Origin: Rhizophlyctis rosea
Taxonomy: Eukaryota > Chytridiomycota > Chytridiomycetes > Rhizophlyctidales > Rhizophlyctidaceae
Length of the DNA stretch: 64,000 nucleotides
Direction: 5' to 3'
Assembly (NCBI GenBank): GCA_027596075.1
Contig: JADGJC010000058.1
Coordinates: 1 to 64,000, forward strand
The number at the start of each line of letters is the position of its first letter. Within the stretch, counting starts at the first letter, position 1. Shown here piece after piece: positions 24,430 to 35,661 of this stretch. The notes under the pieces were generated by a model that was not told where the DNA came from, searched no databases, and worked only from the letters and a program-made list of their open reading frames with translations. Made by a program: the position numbers and the translations under genes.

Positions 24430-24720
24430 ACAGATCGGTTTATTTCTTTCATACCGATAAGTCTCACTGCATAGGACAAAGTAGTTCCTGGTGAAAAAGA
24501 ATGGGGGGCACGAAGACCGGTAAGTCAACACCAACAAGGCGATGAGATTTCCAGACGGAGCAACGTAAATGCACTTCTGTCTGTCCACCTCTGATTAAAC
24601 CGTCCATGTAAAGACATGAAAAAGCGAAAGGCTTTTCTTCTCCATATAGTAAAATTGGTACAAGATCAATTTGCTGATGTGGCATGATCTCGCAATTCAT
24701 CAATACATGCTTGGCAACGT
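24430..24720. repeat. Degenerate local duplication, copy 2
   Basis: Partner of 23290-23560, about 1.15 kb away in the same orientation. On the minus strand both copies have a pyrimidine tract ending in AG at the same place, so the duplicated unit may have contained an intron-exon border. Confidence 0.55.
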
Positions 24721-25391
24721 GGATGTTTTTGAGCTTATTGGAATCCAACCTTGAAAGATGGACCGGTACGCGACTCGTTTTTTGACAAAGATCAACAGCT
24801 TCATCACAATGGCGCTCATGACGCTTCACATCGCTCGCATAACTTACACTATTGCTGGGTTATTTGGATTGCAGCTGCAGAAGGCGAAGTGGCCATGCTG
24901 GAGAGCCTCCCCCAGCTCCCCCGTCCGAACGACTGGACTGGGCACTCCCTTCAAGCCTTGGCCCGCCTGCCCGTTTCCTTGTCAAACCAAGTTGGACACA
25001 ACCTCCTTTGTGACTTTTGAGGGGCACAAAGTGGTTGCGCTGAGTGGTGGATACTGTACAGTGGGCTTGCCTGTGCGCTACCACAGGTTCTCCCAAGTCT
25101 CCCTCCTTCCTCCCTCCACCTTCTCCTGTAACCTTCGCATCATACATTACCTGCGACCGTTGTGTAAGATTCAGCGGCGGTAGTGTAAACTTCGTAACGT
25201 AAATTAGGAATAACATACGTCAATACCACTCTTTCCGAACAATTTCGTTCTTGCCTATGCGGTGGCTGTGTCAAGAACATTTTTGACACTCTCAAATGTG
25301 GGTGAAAGCTCTTTTGAATTTGAACATCTCACTCATTTGCATCCTGACTTCGAGAACCCTTTCTTCCGGATACTGATTCAGCGTGAGCACC

Positions 25392-27482
25392 ATGGTTCCT
25401 GAAGCAATGCCCACCGTTATACCGGGTCCCGTCCCACTCCATGGAGTGCGCTATTCCTACCTGCGGGAATTCATTATCCAATGCGGTGATTGGGCCAAAC
25501 TAGGAAGGCTTACAACTGCCGAAGTGTGCGAAAAATTTGTCAAACCTCGTACCGATCTGACCAAATCCCTTTGCGACCATCTCGCCCTGTCTGAACCACA
25601 CAATGTTGGTCAAGCAAATGTCTTCATCAGTCATACCTGGCGGTACAAGTTCGAGGACCTAATGGACGGCATCAGACACCATTTCAATGATCGCGAAGAA
25701 GAGGCTAAATCTACAATTCTTTGGATCGATATCTTTTCCCTCCCACAACACGAGCGACCCAAAATTGCAGCGGACTGGCTCCAAAAAGCTTTCACGGACG
25801 CCATATCGACCATCGGCCAGGTGATAATGATAGCGACCCCATGGGACCGACCGCTTACCCTGACGCGTGCGTGGTGCGTCTATGAGCTGCTAGTCGCGCA
25901 CACCTCCAAATGCACTTTCCACATCGCAGATCCTGAGCGCTGGGTGTTCATTGGAAAGCTCATACAGGATCCGTTGGCGTTCCAAAGAATCACCTCCTTC
26001 ATCAAATCCGCAAACAGCACTGCAAGTGAGGCAGACGATCTCAAGGCCATTCGTCAGGCTGTTCGGGCTGCAGGGGGTTTTGACGTGCTTGACGGGATTA
26101 TCATTGAAGCGCTGGCGGTCTGGGTTGCAGACGGTTGGATGGAGCTGTTACATCTCAGTCCTAGTGAGATCGGACACGGTAGCTTACCAACGTTGGCGGA
26201 TATCAGTCCTGCTCAGGGTTTCGGAGCGGCGGAAGATGTGTTCAGTCGTTGCTACAATAGGCGGGTGAAGGAACTGGGGGAAGATCACTATCTTACAGTG
26301 CATTTGATGACCAGTATGGCTATCATCTATGCGGTGGGAGAACGGTATGATTTATCGGAACAACTTCTTCGGGAATGTTTGAAGAGAACGGTCCGGGCTC
26401 AAGGAGAGGATCACGAATGGACTATGACGATTAAGTACAACATTGCCGAAATAGTGTATCTAGAGCGGAAAAAGTACGGGTCGGCAGAAGCGTTGCTAGT
26501 AGAGTGCGTCGACGCAGCCGAGAGGTCCCTCCGAAACAATCACCGAAGAAGCATTCAATTCAAAATCATGCTAGCGGAATGCTACATCAGTCAACGCAAA
26601 CTTCAACTTGCGGCGCCCTTGTGTGAAGATGCTGGCAAGCTGGCGGATACCCTCCCAAGCCTTTCCCATAAGAAGGATCTAATCCCAGTCATGGCCAAAT
26701 TCCAGCTGGGGCTGCTGCACACTCTTCGGGGCCGAGATGACAACGCCAGACCACTCTTAGAATACTGCGGTCAGCAAGTGCTATCAACCTCCCTGTTCCG
26801 TCCCCTTAACGCGTACCATCCTTATGCACTTTCCTACGTACACACCCTCGTCGCGCTTTACATGAGGATGCATGAGGACTCGGCAGCAGAGAAGTTGCTT
26901 GAAAACTGCGTGAAAGATACCGATAAAGATATGTACAAGGACATGAATACGAGGGTCTTCATGTATAAGATTTTACTTGATATGATCCAGGAAGATCCTG
27001 CACCCTGGCGGAAGAGCATTCGAATCCAAGAAGCGGACGGGGAATGTCGGGCGAAAGAGGTCGGGGAGAACGGAGAAGGGGCGGATGGTGCGGTGACGGG
27101 GGGCGTGCTGGAGAGCGTGGGCGGGAACGTCGCAAGGATGGGAGATGAGAAAATAGATGTTCACCAGATGGAAGTTGATAAACATCCAGAGGAATCTATT
27201 TCAGAAGAGGGGAGCCAAGGACAGGCAAGCGTCATGCAAACCGTTGGACGGGCGACTGAAGATAGAGAGAGGCAAGTCGCTCAACCAAAGCCAAAAGCAG
27301 ACAAGTCCCAAACCGTGAAGTCGTCAGCTGCAAGCGTTGAGGCGGTGGAGGAGAGCTCTAAAACGGAGGAGGGGACATCGGACGGCCGGGCAACACGCAA
27401 GAATGATGGCGAGAAGAAGTCGAATTTGGGCAAGGCTCGAGCAGCATGGTGGTCATGTTGTCGCGCATCTACTCAAGATTGA
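25392..27482 (+). CDS. TIR-like domain and TPR-repeat protein
   Basis: Single exon, 696 aa; the first ATG in the frame is at 25392. Residues about 75-175 form a TIR-like fold: box-1-like NVFISHTWRY (77-86), a WIDIFSLPQHE strand, VIMIATPW, then RAWCVYELL, where Glu165 of WCxxEL occupies the position of the TIR catalytic glutamate. A helical linker leads to TPR-type repeats from about 265 to 525, of the 42-residue kinesin-light-chain kind (ELGEDHYLTVH, then AQGEDHEWTM, paired with AEALL/SEQLL helices). The last 150 residues are acidic, Lys-rich and disordered, with a terminal WWSCCR. Related FISHTW proteins with TPRs occur in fungi, oomycetes and algae, mostly without known function. TIR domains act as scaffolds or NAD-cleaving enzymes; activity here is inferred only from the conserved Glu. 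Confidence 0.8.
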   Translation: MVPEAMPTVIPGPVPLHGVRYSYLREFIIQCGDWAKLGRLTTAEVCEKFVKPRTDLTKSLCDHLALSEPHNVGQANVFISHTWRYKFEDLMDGIRHHFNDREEEAKSTILWIDIFSLPQHERPKIAADWLQKAFTDAISTIGQVIMIATPWDRPLTLTRAWCVYELLVAHTSKCTFHIADPERWVFIGKLIQDPLAFQRITSFIKSANSTASEADDLKAIRQAVRAAGGFDVLDGIIIEALAVWVADGWMELLHLSPSEIGHGSLPTLADISPAQGFGAAEDVFSRCYNRRVKELGEDHYLTVHLMTSMAIIYAVGERYDLSEQLLRECLKRTVRAQGEDHEWTMTIKYNIAEIVYLERKKYGSAEALLVECVDAAERSLRNNHRRSIQFKIMLAECYISQRKLQLAAPLCEDAGKLADTLPSLSHKKDLIPVMAKFQLGLLHTLRGRDDNARPLLEYCGQQVLSTSLFRPLNAYHPYALSYVHTLVALYMRMHEDSAAEKLLENCVKDTDKDMYKDMNTRVFMYKILLDMIQEDPAPWRKSIRIQEADGECRAKEVGENGEGADGAVTGGVLESVGGNVARMGDEKIDVHQMEVDKHPEESISEEGSQGQASVMQTVGRATEDRERQVAQPKPKADKSQTVKSSAASVEAVEESSKTEEGTSDGRATRKNDGEKKSNLGKARAAWWSCCRASTQD

Positions 27483-28482
27483 TCTCTGCTGGTAAGTGGT
27501 GTAATAGCCTAACTGGCGGTTATACGGCGCTGTGATCGCTGTTGTATGCATCTTAGTAAACATTCTTCCGATCAGTAGGGCCAGCTATCGGAGTGTGAGT
27601 TTCCATGCGTCTCTACTTGTCTCATCCCCTTGATTTGTTCCCCTCAACAATGGTGTATGGTACTCAGATGGCGAATGTAGTTTCCGTATCTTTTTGCCCG
27701 GTGACGCATTTCTTCAGGAGTTTTGTGGGGGTGCGGATGGGGTCGCGCAGGAGGGACAGAGGTTTGGGAATGGGCTGAGAGGGAGAGGGGTTGGGGGTTG
27801 TGGGACTTTGGAGGGCGGGATCGATTGATCAAGATTTGGTGCAAGTTCATGTTTTTGCTCTCACGCGGCAGGTTCCGTTTTGTGAGTCTGTGGGATTGTA
27901 GCTGTGATGAAGAAAAATTCCATGCGGATGGATTTTTCCTTTTTGGGGGAGTGGCTCGTATGGCAGTCTCAATGGGGGGTGTCTTTGTGCATAGGCATTT
28001 GTACTTCCGTAGAGCAATAGAGGTGTCTCTTGATAGTTTCTGGTTAGGAATCAGACCCAAGTTTCCTAAATGTCAGCTGGCCAAAGTGCAATGGGGCTCA
28101 ATCTGTGTTCCTTCCCACACATTTCGGCAGCGCATGACAGAGAATGCAATGGTACCCACTGGCTCTGATACTGGACGAAAATTGCCACAGATCAGATTGT
28201 ATTTGATAGGGAAAAAAAAAACATCGATATTACGACTGAAGTACAAGCAAAAACAATATTACATTCTTCCAAACATTGGGAATACACCTTTTTCTAGCTA
28301 TACGGAAAGATTACAAGTTAAACTAAGACTATCGGAAACAAAATCCGCGATTCCCATCAGTGCGGGAGAAAACCTACAAAGAAAAATCATTACCCAATCT
28401 ATTCAAAACAACAAACTGTAGTAAGTCAACAGTGCCAACCAAAAGAACCAAGTAATTGCCAGAGACCCATTAAAACACAAAT
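27483..28482. other. Intergenic, contains dispersed repeat copy 2
   Basis: The 3' flanks of two convergent genes. Apart from the repeat at 27735-27975 I see no gene. Confidence 0.5.
27735..27975. repeat. Degenerate dispersed repeat, copy 2
   Basis: Partner of 22525-22745 in the same orientation, about 5.2 kb away. The shared landmarks TGGGACTTTGGA, a GATTGAT block, GCAGGTTCCGTT, GATGAAGAAAAATTCCA and the G-run before GTGGCTC occur in the same order with similar spacing. Confidence 0.5.
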
Positions 28483-31400
28483 CTAATCCCTAACCCTCCG
28501 ATGATGATTAACAACCCTCGTCACCAAATCCTCCCACCTCCCCTTCTTCTCATTCCAAACCCTAGGCCCCGCCGGATCCTCCAAACTAATCCTCGGCAAA
28601 CCCACTCCCGGCGACGGCGGGCCATCCGGACTTTCCACCAACGAAACCTGTCTAGGCCTCCCATCCTTCCTGCTCTTCATAACGACCATCTCGGGAGGGG
28701 CGAACTCGGGTATTGGGTGAGTTTCCTCGAGTGAGGATCGGGGTGCGGGGTTGACGGGGGCCGAAGGTGGGATGGAGGCGAGACGCGGGCGGGTGAGGTA
28801 GGGGTTTGTGGGGTTTTGGTATGTGGCGATGACGGCGCGGATGCGAGAGTCCATTTGGGTGAGTTCGGATTCTTCGGGTTGTTTGCCTTTGTTGCGGGTG
28901 ATGCGGACGGGGGTGGGGGTTGTTGGTGAGGTTGTTGGTGTGGATGGTGGAGAGGATGTGGGGGATGTGACAGGTGGGGTGGCGGTGATAGAGTACGTCC
29001 GGTCAGGGTTCTCAATGGAGAAGTCTTTGGTATTGCGGGGCTTAAGCCAGCGGAGAAAGCCGCCTTGGTCGAGGGATTGACGCTTGTCAACTTTCTCAGT
29101 AGCGGAGTTCTTGCCTCGGAGCGAGTCAAGGGAGCCACGAGGTAGAGAGAATCGCCCGTCTTTCGATGGGCGCACTTTTGCCCAGAGGGGGCGAGTGGCC
29201 TTCAGCTCAAGTTCGGGCTCGGGCTCGGCATCGTAAATCACGTCCCTGACTGTTGTGCGAAGATCTTCTGAAGAGACGGGTGATGGTGGGCGGACGACTT
29301 CCTCCTCAAGTGTGGGTGCTGTCGACGATGGCGTTGACCATGACGGGCTTCCCTCCGGCCTGGCCAATTCACCGTTGGGAGGCGGAGTGGTGGAGAATAC
29401 TGGGGGGATGTCATCCTCCTCGTCACTCGCATTCATGTTGGAATCATTTTCGGTGGTAACTGCCGTTCCCGCTCGGTTGGATCCTTCGACACCCAATTCC
29501 ATATGCTCCGTCATTGTCAACGAAACCTCGTCCCGATTCTTCTTCGGCCTCGGCAGCTCAGCTCGTTGCTCCGTGAACCCCGGCGACATCTTGTCCATCA
29601 CGTCCTCAAACTCCTTCGGACTTTCCACCATCCCTTCGTCCTCTTTTACATCAACGGATGTCACCACAGAGAGGGGAACATCCTCCTTCACTTCGTTCCC
29701 ATTCAGCTCCTCCTGAACCACGTCAACAACAACTTTTCCCTCGGACACTTCACCATCTCCCTCCTCACGTTTCCCACAAACCTCCTCAGAACTTTTCTTC
29801 CCACCCAACTCCCTTCCACCCTCCATACTCTTCCGTCTCTCCTCCCTCTCAACCAACATCAACTCATAACTCTTCCTCATCTGCATAACCGCTCCCCCCT
29901 TCGCCTCCACATCACTCTTCCGACCTCCCACCTCCTTCTCCCCCACACTCTCAAACCCTTTCAACCGCGCCTTAACTCCCACCCCACCAACACCCTCAAG
30001 ACTCCTCCTCTCCTCTACCCTCCTCTGCAACATCTCAAAACTCTGTCTCTTCTCCTTCACACCTCCCTCTTTCACCGCCCCCTTCTTGAACAACGAAAAG
30101 ATACTCTTCCGTTTCGGAAGCCACTGTCCCTCCTCTTCCACAACAGCGTACGTAGCAGTGGGGACCACAAATGTCGACCCGCCATCCCCACGACGAGACT
30201 TGACCATATCTTCGCGGTCACCGGCACCAACTTCGCTAATGGTGTTTACAGCAGGGACGTTGCTGACGTCAACAGCTCCGAGTTTTGACCGGTCCATGTG
30301 CGCATCGAGACTCATACGCCCCTTGACGTCCGCGACGTTGATTTTGGAGTCGTCCCCGACTTCGAAGGAGAACTTCTTGCCGAGGGTCCGTTCCTCGACT
30401 GCTGCCAGGCGATTGTTGGGAGTTGGGGTGGTGGTGGTGACCTCCAAGTTCGTTTCTCTGGTAGTGTCACCTTCTTCCTTCCGAACGCCCACAACGCGGG
30501 CTTTGACGCTACCGTTAGATGATAAGGGCGGGGAAGAAAGCGCAGACGGGGTTGAAGGCGCGTACTTCCGGGGATCGCCTTTAACGCTGGGTGGGATGGG
30601 GAGAAGAGACGTAGGACGACCCCGTGGGTAGGTTTCGTTACGGTTGTGAGGGACTCCATTGTGGACTGGTGCACTGCGGGGTAGGTGCGCATCTTTGATT
30701 CCCGCAGTCGTAACTTCAACAACATCAACATTAACAGCCTTCTCCTTCACATCAACATGAACGTCCATCTCATGCGCATGGACGAACTCATTGGTCGGGG
30801 AAGCACTAACACCAGACACACCTCCCCCCAAACTCGGAACACTCGTCAAATCCGTCTTGCTGGCAGGCCAAGTCTCCATCGACTCAGTCGTAACATTCGA
30901 CCCATCGCTAGCCTCCGTTCGCCCCGTCTCACTAACTTGACTTTCAAGATCCACCGAACGACGTTTGTTCACAACTTCTTCCAGTTTCTTGGCAGACATC
31001 ATCAAACTCCAATCAACCGGAGGGAACGGCGAGGGTTGGAGGTGTGTCATTGTCACTGGCATGGACATTGGACGATGAAGGAGTGGTGGACGGGCGGGAA
31101 TAGTGGTTGCCGTTGGAGGGGTGCCAAGAGAGCCTCGTGCATCATCAAGGGAGCGACGAGGGTCAGCTGGGTCCACCGGACGGCCCGCTACGAGCATTTG
31201 GCGGTTCACGGCAGGAAGGTAGGAGGAGTTGTTCGCAATTTGAGGTGCAGACATGACTCTGGGAAGAGTGACAGGTGCCGTTGCACTGGACCGAACGCTG
31301 TCGAGAGAGGTACGTGGAAGCATGGTTGCAACTAGAAGGTCAAAGATTCTTGATGAGCAAAAAGGCCACCATATTGATATCATGATTGATAGTATACCTT

Positions 31401-33590
31401 CAGTATGACCCCTCTCACTCTCCCCACTCCGCCTCTCCAAATCAACCGATCTCCTCTTCTCAACCTCCTGACTCAACCTCCTCCCACTCATAATCAAGTT
31501 CCAATCCACCGGCAGGTTGGGCATCGCCCCACCACCGCCGCCAACAGGCGCAGACGCAACAGACACAGGTCGACTATTGATCCTTGTCGTAGCTGACGAC
31601 ACCGAACTCCCCACAGAAGATTGCGAATCCATCGAAGTCCGAGCCATATCGATCGAGCGGCGCTTCTCAACTTCCTGACTCAAGCGTCGACCGGACATGA
31701 TTAGGGACCAGTCCACAGGAACGGCGGGGAGGGAAGTTTGTGCGCGAGGAAGTGTAGCGCGAGCAGCGGACGACGTCACCGACGGTACACTAGAAGTACT
31801 CGAAACCTCCGACATAGGAGTCGGCGACCCCTGCTTCCTCCTAAGAACCGAATCCGGCGTCTTCTCCCTCACACCCCTCTTCACCGTCCCCTCATCTTCA
31901 CTCGAAGAGGGCTCACTCCCACTCCCGATTCCACTATCACTGCTCAAACTGTACCTCTTGGCATTGACGTTTGACGCGTTTTGCGCGAAAGCGAGTTCTT
32001 GGGATTTCTCCGACGCGGGAGTGGTGACCGCTTTCTTGTGTTTTTCTAAAGCGTCCCGGGCCTCGGCTTCGTTTAGGACGCCTTGCACGCGTTCGCGGTC
32101 GTAGACTTCGAAGTCGACGGGTTGTGGTGTGATTTGGGGAGTAGTGGTGGTGGTGGATGGGGCAGCAGCACCAGTGTCTGGTGTAATGGAGTGGGCGTCG
32201 GAGTTGTCGTCGTCATCGGGAAGATGGGCTAAGTCTAGAGTGCTCGGGTCGGGTTGGAGGTAAGGCGAGCCTGGCACGTCTCGGGAAGTTGGGGAGGTGG
32301 GTGACGGGTCACGAGAAGAAGGGGGTGAAGGCGTGGTTGCTGGTGACGGTGTAGGGGCAGGAACTTCCTTTTCTGTCGTGTTCTTGGGGAGGGTACTGTC
32401 CATGGACTGAGTGGCAGATACCGTACCACCAACTACGGTAGTCTTAGCCTGCAAAAGCGGAGAAACAGACGGAGCAGACCGCACATTCGACGTAACCTGC
32501 GACCCAACCTGACTCCCATCACTCCCCCCACCACCCTCCCTCTCCTTCCCCTTCCCCTTCCCCTTCTCCCCGCCCTGACTCTGACCACCACCATAACCCG
32601 TCCCAACTCCACCATTACCCTGCTGATACGGACTCCCCCCCAACCCCCTCGCAGCCTTCAACCAAACCGGCGTCCTCCCACTCACAAAACTCTCCGCCTC
32701 ACTATCACTCCCCGTACTCCCCTCCCCCGCACTAACGTCCCCCTCACTCTGCCTAACCCTCCAATAAAAATCAATACACCCCGATATAACCCTTGTCCAC
32801 TCCAAATACTCATGCGCGTAAAGCGAGCGGAAGGTGTGCGTGTCCGTGCCTTTGAATGTCGAGGTAGTGGGTGAAAGGGCGAAGCGGCAGGCGGAGCCGA
32901 GCTCGATTTCCGTTAGGAGGGTGTAGGAGGGGAGGGAGATGAAGAGGGGTGGGTTTGGGTCTGGGATTGTGGCGGGGTTTTGTTGGAAGGCGATTAGGGT
33001 TGGCGAGCCTTCGAGGGCGGCTTGGGCTAGTTGGCCGAGGAGCATTGTGTGGGTTCGGGAGGAGGTGTCGAGGCTGTGGTTTAGTGAGAAGTGAGTTTGT
33101 TTACATGAGTTTTGGTAAATAAATGAGAAATTTTCGAGCCGGAGATAACCTACCCAGACTTACTCCCTCCCCTCGGCAACGTAAAATCCGCATCATCAAC
33201 CAACCTCCTCGACTTTAAAGTCTTAGCAACCTTCGCAATATCATTCGTACTCCGAACCCAAACCAAAAGTACCAACATAGCTTTCTCCTTCTCCCTCTCC
33301 CTCCTAGCCTGCTCCCTCTCGTTCCTCTCCCGTTCAGCTTCCTTCTTCTTCTTGCTGCTGAATAAGTTGAATGCGGAGCGTTTCTTTTCTTTCGTGAGGG
33401 GCGATTGGATGGCGTTGTCGACGTCGATGCTGCGGCGCGAGTTTGGGGGTTCGAGGATTAGGGTGCCGTGTTTAAGGATTGGGTTGGAGGAGGAGTGGAG
33501 GGAAGAGGCTATGGAGACTGTGGACATGGTTGAGTTTCGTTTTTGGGGGTGGGCGGGGAGGGGGGGGAATTGGTGAGGACTTGGTGGCAT
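28483..33590 (-). CDS. Giant PH-like, mostly disordered protein with triple motif
   Basis: Model: complement(join(28483..31331, 31398..33073, 33154..33590)), 1653 aa. The 80-bp intron at 33074 is required to keep the frame; the 66-bp one at 31332 has good GTATAC...CTAG ends and a length divisible by three, so retention would add 22 residues without a stop. The N-terminal 260 residues look like a split pleckstrin-homology domain: a GTLILEPP strand, a highly charged KKKKEAERE insertion, then MLLGQLAQAALEG...LISL...TEIELG and a terminal helix HEYLEWTRVISGCIDFYW. The rest is Ser/Pro/Thr-rich with three copies of P-P/V-V-D-W-S-L-I-M-S-G-R-R followed by EVEKRRS(V/I)D, many RRS(L/I)D sites that look like basophilic kinase targets, and charged segments KRQSFEMLQRR and RKSYELMLVER. 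A membrane-recruited scaffold is a reasonable inference; no enzyme domain is visible. Confidence 0.75.
30957..31722 (-). repeat. Three copies of a PVDWSLIMSGRR coding motif
   Basis: Copies lie at about 31650-31722, 31435-31515 and 30957-31022. Each reads PVDW(S/N)L(I/M)MS(G/A)(R/K)(R/K)L followed by EV(E/V)(K/N)KRRS(I/V)D. The first two are nearly identical over 20 residues; the third is diverged. Confidence 0.85.
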
Positions 33591-35661
33591 TGTTGGAGAT
33601 ATTTATGGTGATCAAAATGGGAAAGTTGTTATCCTCAATCGGTTGTAGTATGTGAAACGGGGTCTTGGTTATGAAACTTATCTAGAAGGGATGATGGATC
33701 TTGATCAGAATTTTGTGGGATCCTATGCCCATGTCGCAACATATCCAGCTCAAGATCTGACGCAAAGCAAGCTCGTGGTCACAAACCAACAAGAACGACT
33801 TCCGAAAGTATGATCCAAGCATCATGTACAACACTCACCCTGCAACAAATGTGCACCACGGGCATTCAAGCTTGTTCTTCAAACAGCATGAAGTCCATCC
33901 CTTGCCAAGAGCTGCCAGGTCCCTCTGCCGCTCCTTATAACAAACACAAAAGAAAGGTGCGGGCAGAGTAGGAGGATAGAAAAAGGGCAAGTGGCAAAGT
34001 TCCAAAGTCTAGCGATGATCCACCACCTAAGTTAGGACGACCATTAGGGGATCTCACACGTTTCGTTGGGAATAGGAAACCCGTCAAAGAGGAGGGCCAG
34101 GATAGGGAACGCGATTTGTTTACACAAAAAATAGCGCTCTGGTTGTTCGCGTTGTTGGTGGCACGGCAAGGGAGCGACCTTTTTTGGGGTGCGTGTGGTT
34201 CAAGGGGTATGTGAGGCTTTTGTTCCCGCTGGTTGGGTGTAGCCGGCAAGATGAAAGTGCAAGTGGCTCCACTAGCAGGCCAACATACGCTTGCTGTGCA
34301 GGCAAGATTGGGTTGTTATCCATGGGGACGGTTTCTCGCCTTTCATCCAGCAGTGGGAGATGTGGGATTGATTATTGGTCGAATGATGAACAAAGACTCT
34401 TTCACTTTCTCTCATTCCAGCTGCTCGAGCCTCCTGTCATCCTCCTCTGTCTACCCCTACTAGATTTCGTTCATTCCGTATCGGCCGGATCGTTACTCCT
34501 AAATTACAACCTCAAACAACTGCTGTTTCCTTTGACTCCCATCCACAGATCCACGTTTGAAACGAAAAGAACCTCGCCCCCCTCTTCCCCCTCTCACCCT
34601 TTCGTACGACCCCAGGTGTGCCGGAATACTTCGACGGATGTGGCCTCGTGCGGAGGCGGAGGATTGCTGTTCCGATGGATGAATGATTGTTGGTGGCAAA
34701 CAAGACCGACCGCCGATTGGGAAATGAAGTCGGGCCAACTGTGAAAGGGGTGTGGCTTGACAGGCGCGTCTGTATCGGTGGCTTAGATATCTTGAAAGAC
34801 CCGGGTCGGCCGGAGGTGTGACACGCACTGGATCATGTATTCGTCCGATAGGCGCGGACACACTACAGGGTCCTTGGAGAGTCGTCAACAGAAAGTGCGC
34901 GTTCATCATATGCATTGGCTGGCGAGTAGTCGAGTGGGTACGACGGCGCGAAACCCGTGATGATCAGAAGATCGGACGTTCGAGTCGTTGGACGCCCTTG
35001 ACACAGGCCGTAACTCCCTTTTTTCATTTTATTCACACCATCTCCGCAGATTTACGTTGTCCATGCTCATGTGCATACCTACTGTATGGGTGGTTGACAC
35101 AACAAGAAACATCAGACTCAGACCGCATCACAGCCAGCTTCATGCGCAGCACTAGAGACACGAAAGCAGAAACACACTTCAAAACTGACGCGCATCAACT
35201 TCAAAAAAAGACAAAAGGGAACTCATCAATTATCCAGAAGAAGAAATCAATATTTCAAACACGCTATACATAACTAGATAACGGACAGCAAACACACAAA
35301 CGATCAAGAAAAAGAAAAACTATACTGCAAAAAAAAAAAACTAATACCTGAAACTACATACAACCCGTTTACAAAATATACAAAAAGACAAAGACGACAG
35401 CCCAAACAACCGATACTGATATCAGTCTATGACTAGGCAAGATATAAGGAAGAGAGAAATCTACAGACTAAGAAACAGCAAAAAGGGGGGATATGTTACG
35501 ATATGTGACAGAAATAATAAATGAAAATATGCGGAGAAAGGATATTTCGCGGGGTATAAGGGATAAAGATACTAACTGACGAAGAACTAACTGCCTAGAT
35601 AAAGAGTCCACCTGTAACAACAGTGTCCATTTCACAAACCATAAACTACCAACGCACACCA
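33591..35661. other. Intergenic, no supported gene
   Basis: The promoter side of the PH-like gene and the long AT-rich 3' flank of the Crz1-like gene (notably 35.2-35.6 kb, with an A10 run near 35.33 kb). Frames over 34.2-35.3 kb are present on both strands without any recognisable product. Confidence 0.5.

Larger units (their letters stand above)
22521..25391. other. Intergenic with degenerate repeats, no supported gene
   Basis: The 2.9 kb between the DUF599 and TIR-like genes contains the degenerate repeat copies listed separately. Reading frames are short or broken and show no family match. Confidence 0.45.

Noticed and set aside
32400..33045. The PH-like gene starting at the internal MLLGQL methionine
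   Set aside because: An 80-bp intron joins it in phase to an upstream exon that supplies the first strands of the PH-like domain.
34915..34995. Possible tRNA (TAGTCGAGTGGG A-box-like and GTTCGAGTC B-box-like)
   Set aside because: Acceptor ends do not pair, the T-stem has a mismatch, and no consistent anticodon loop forms.
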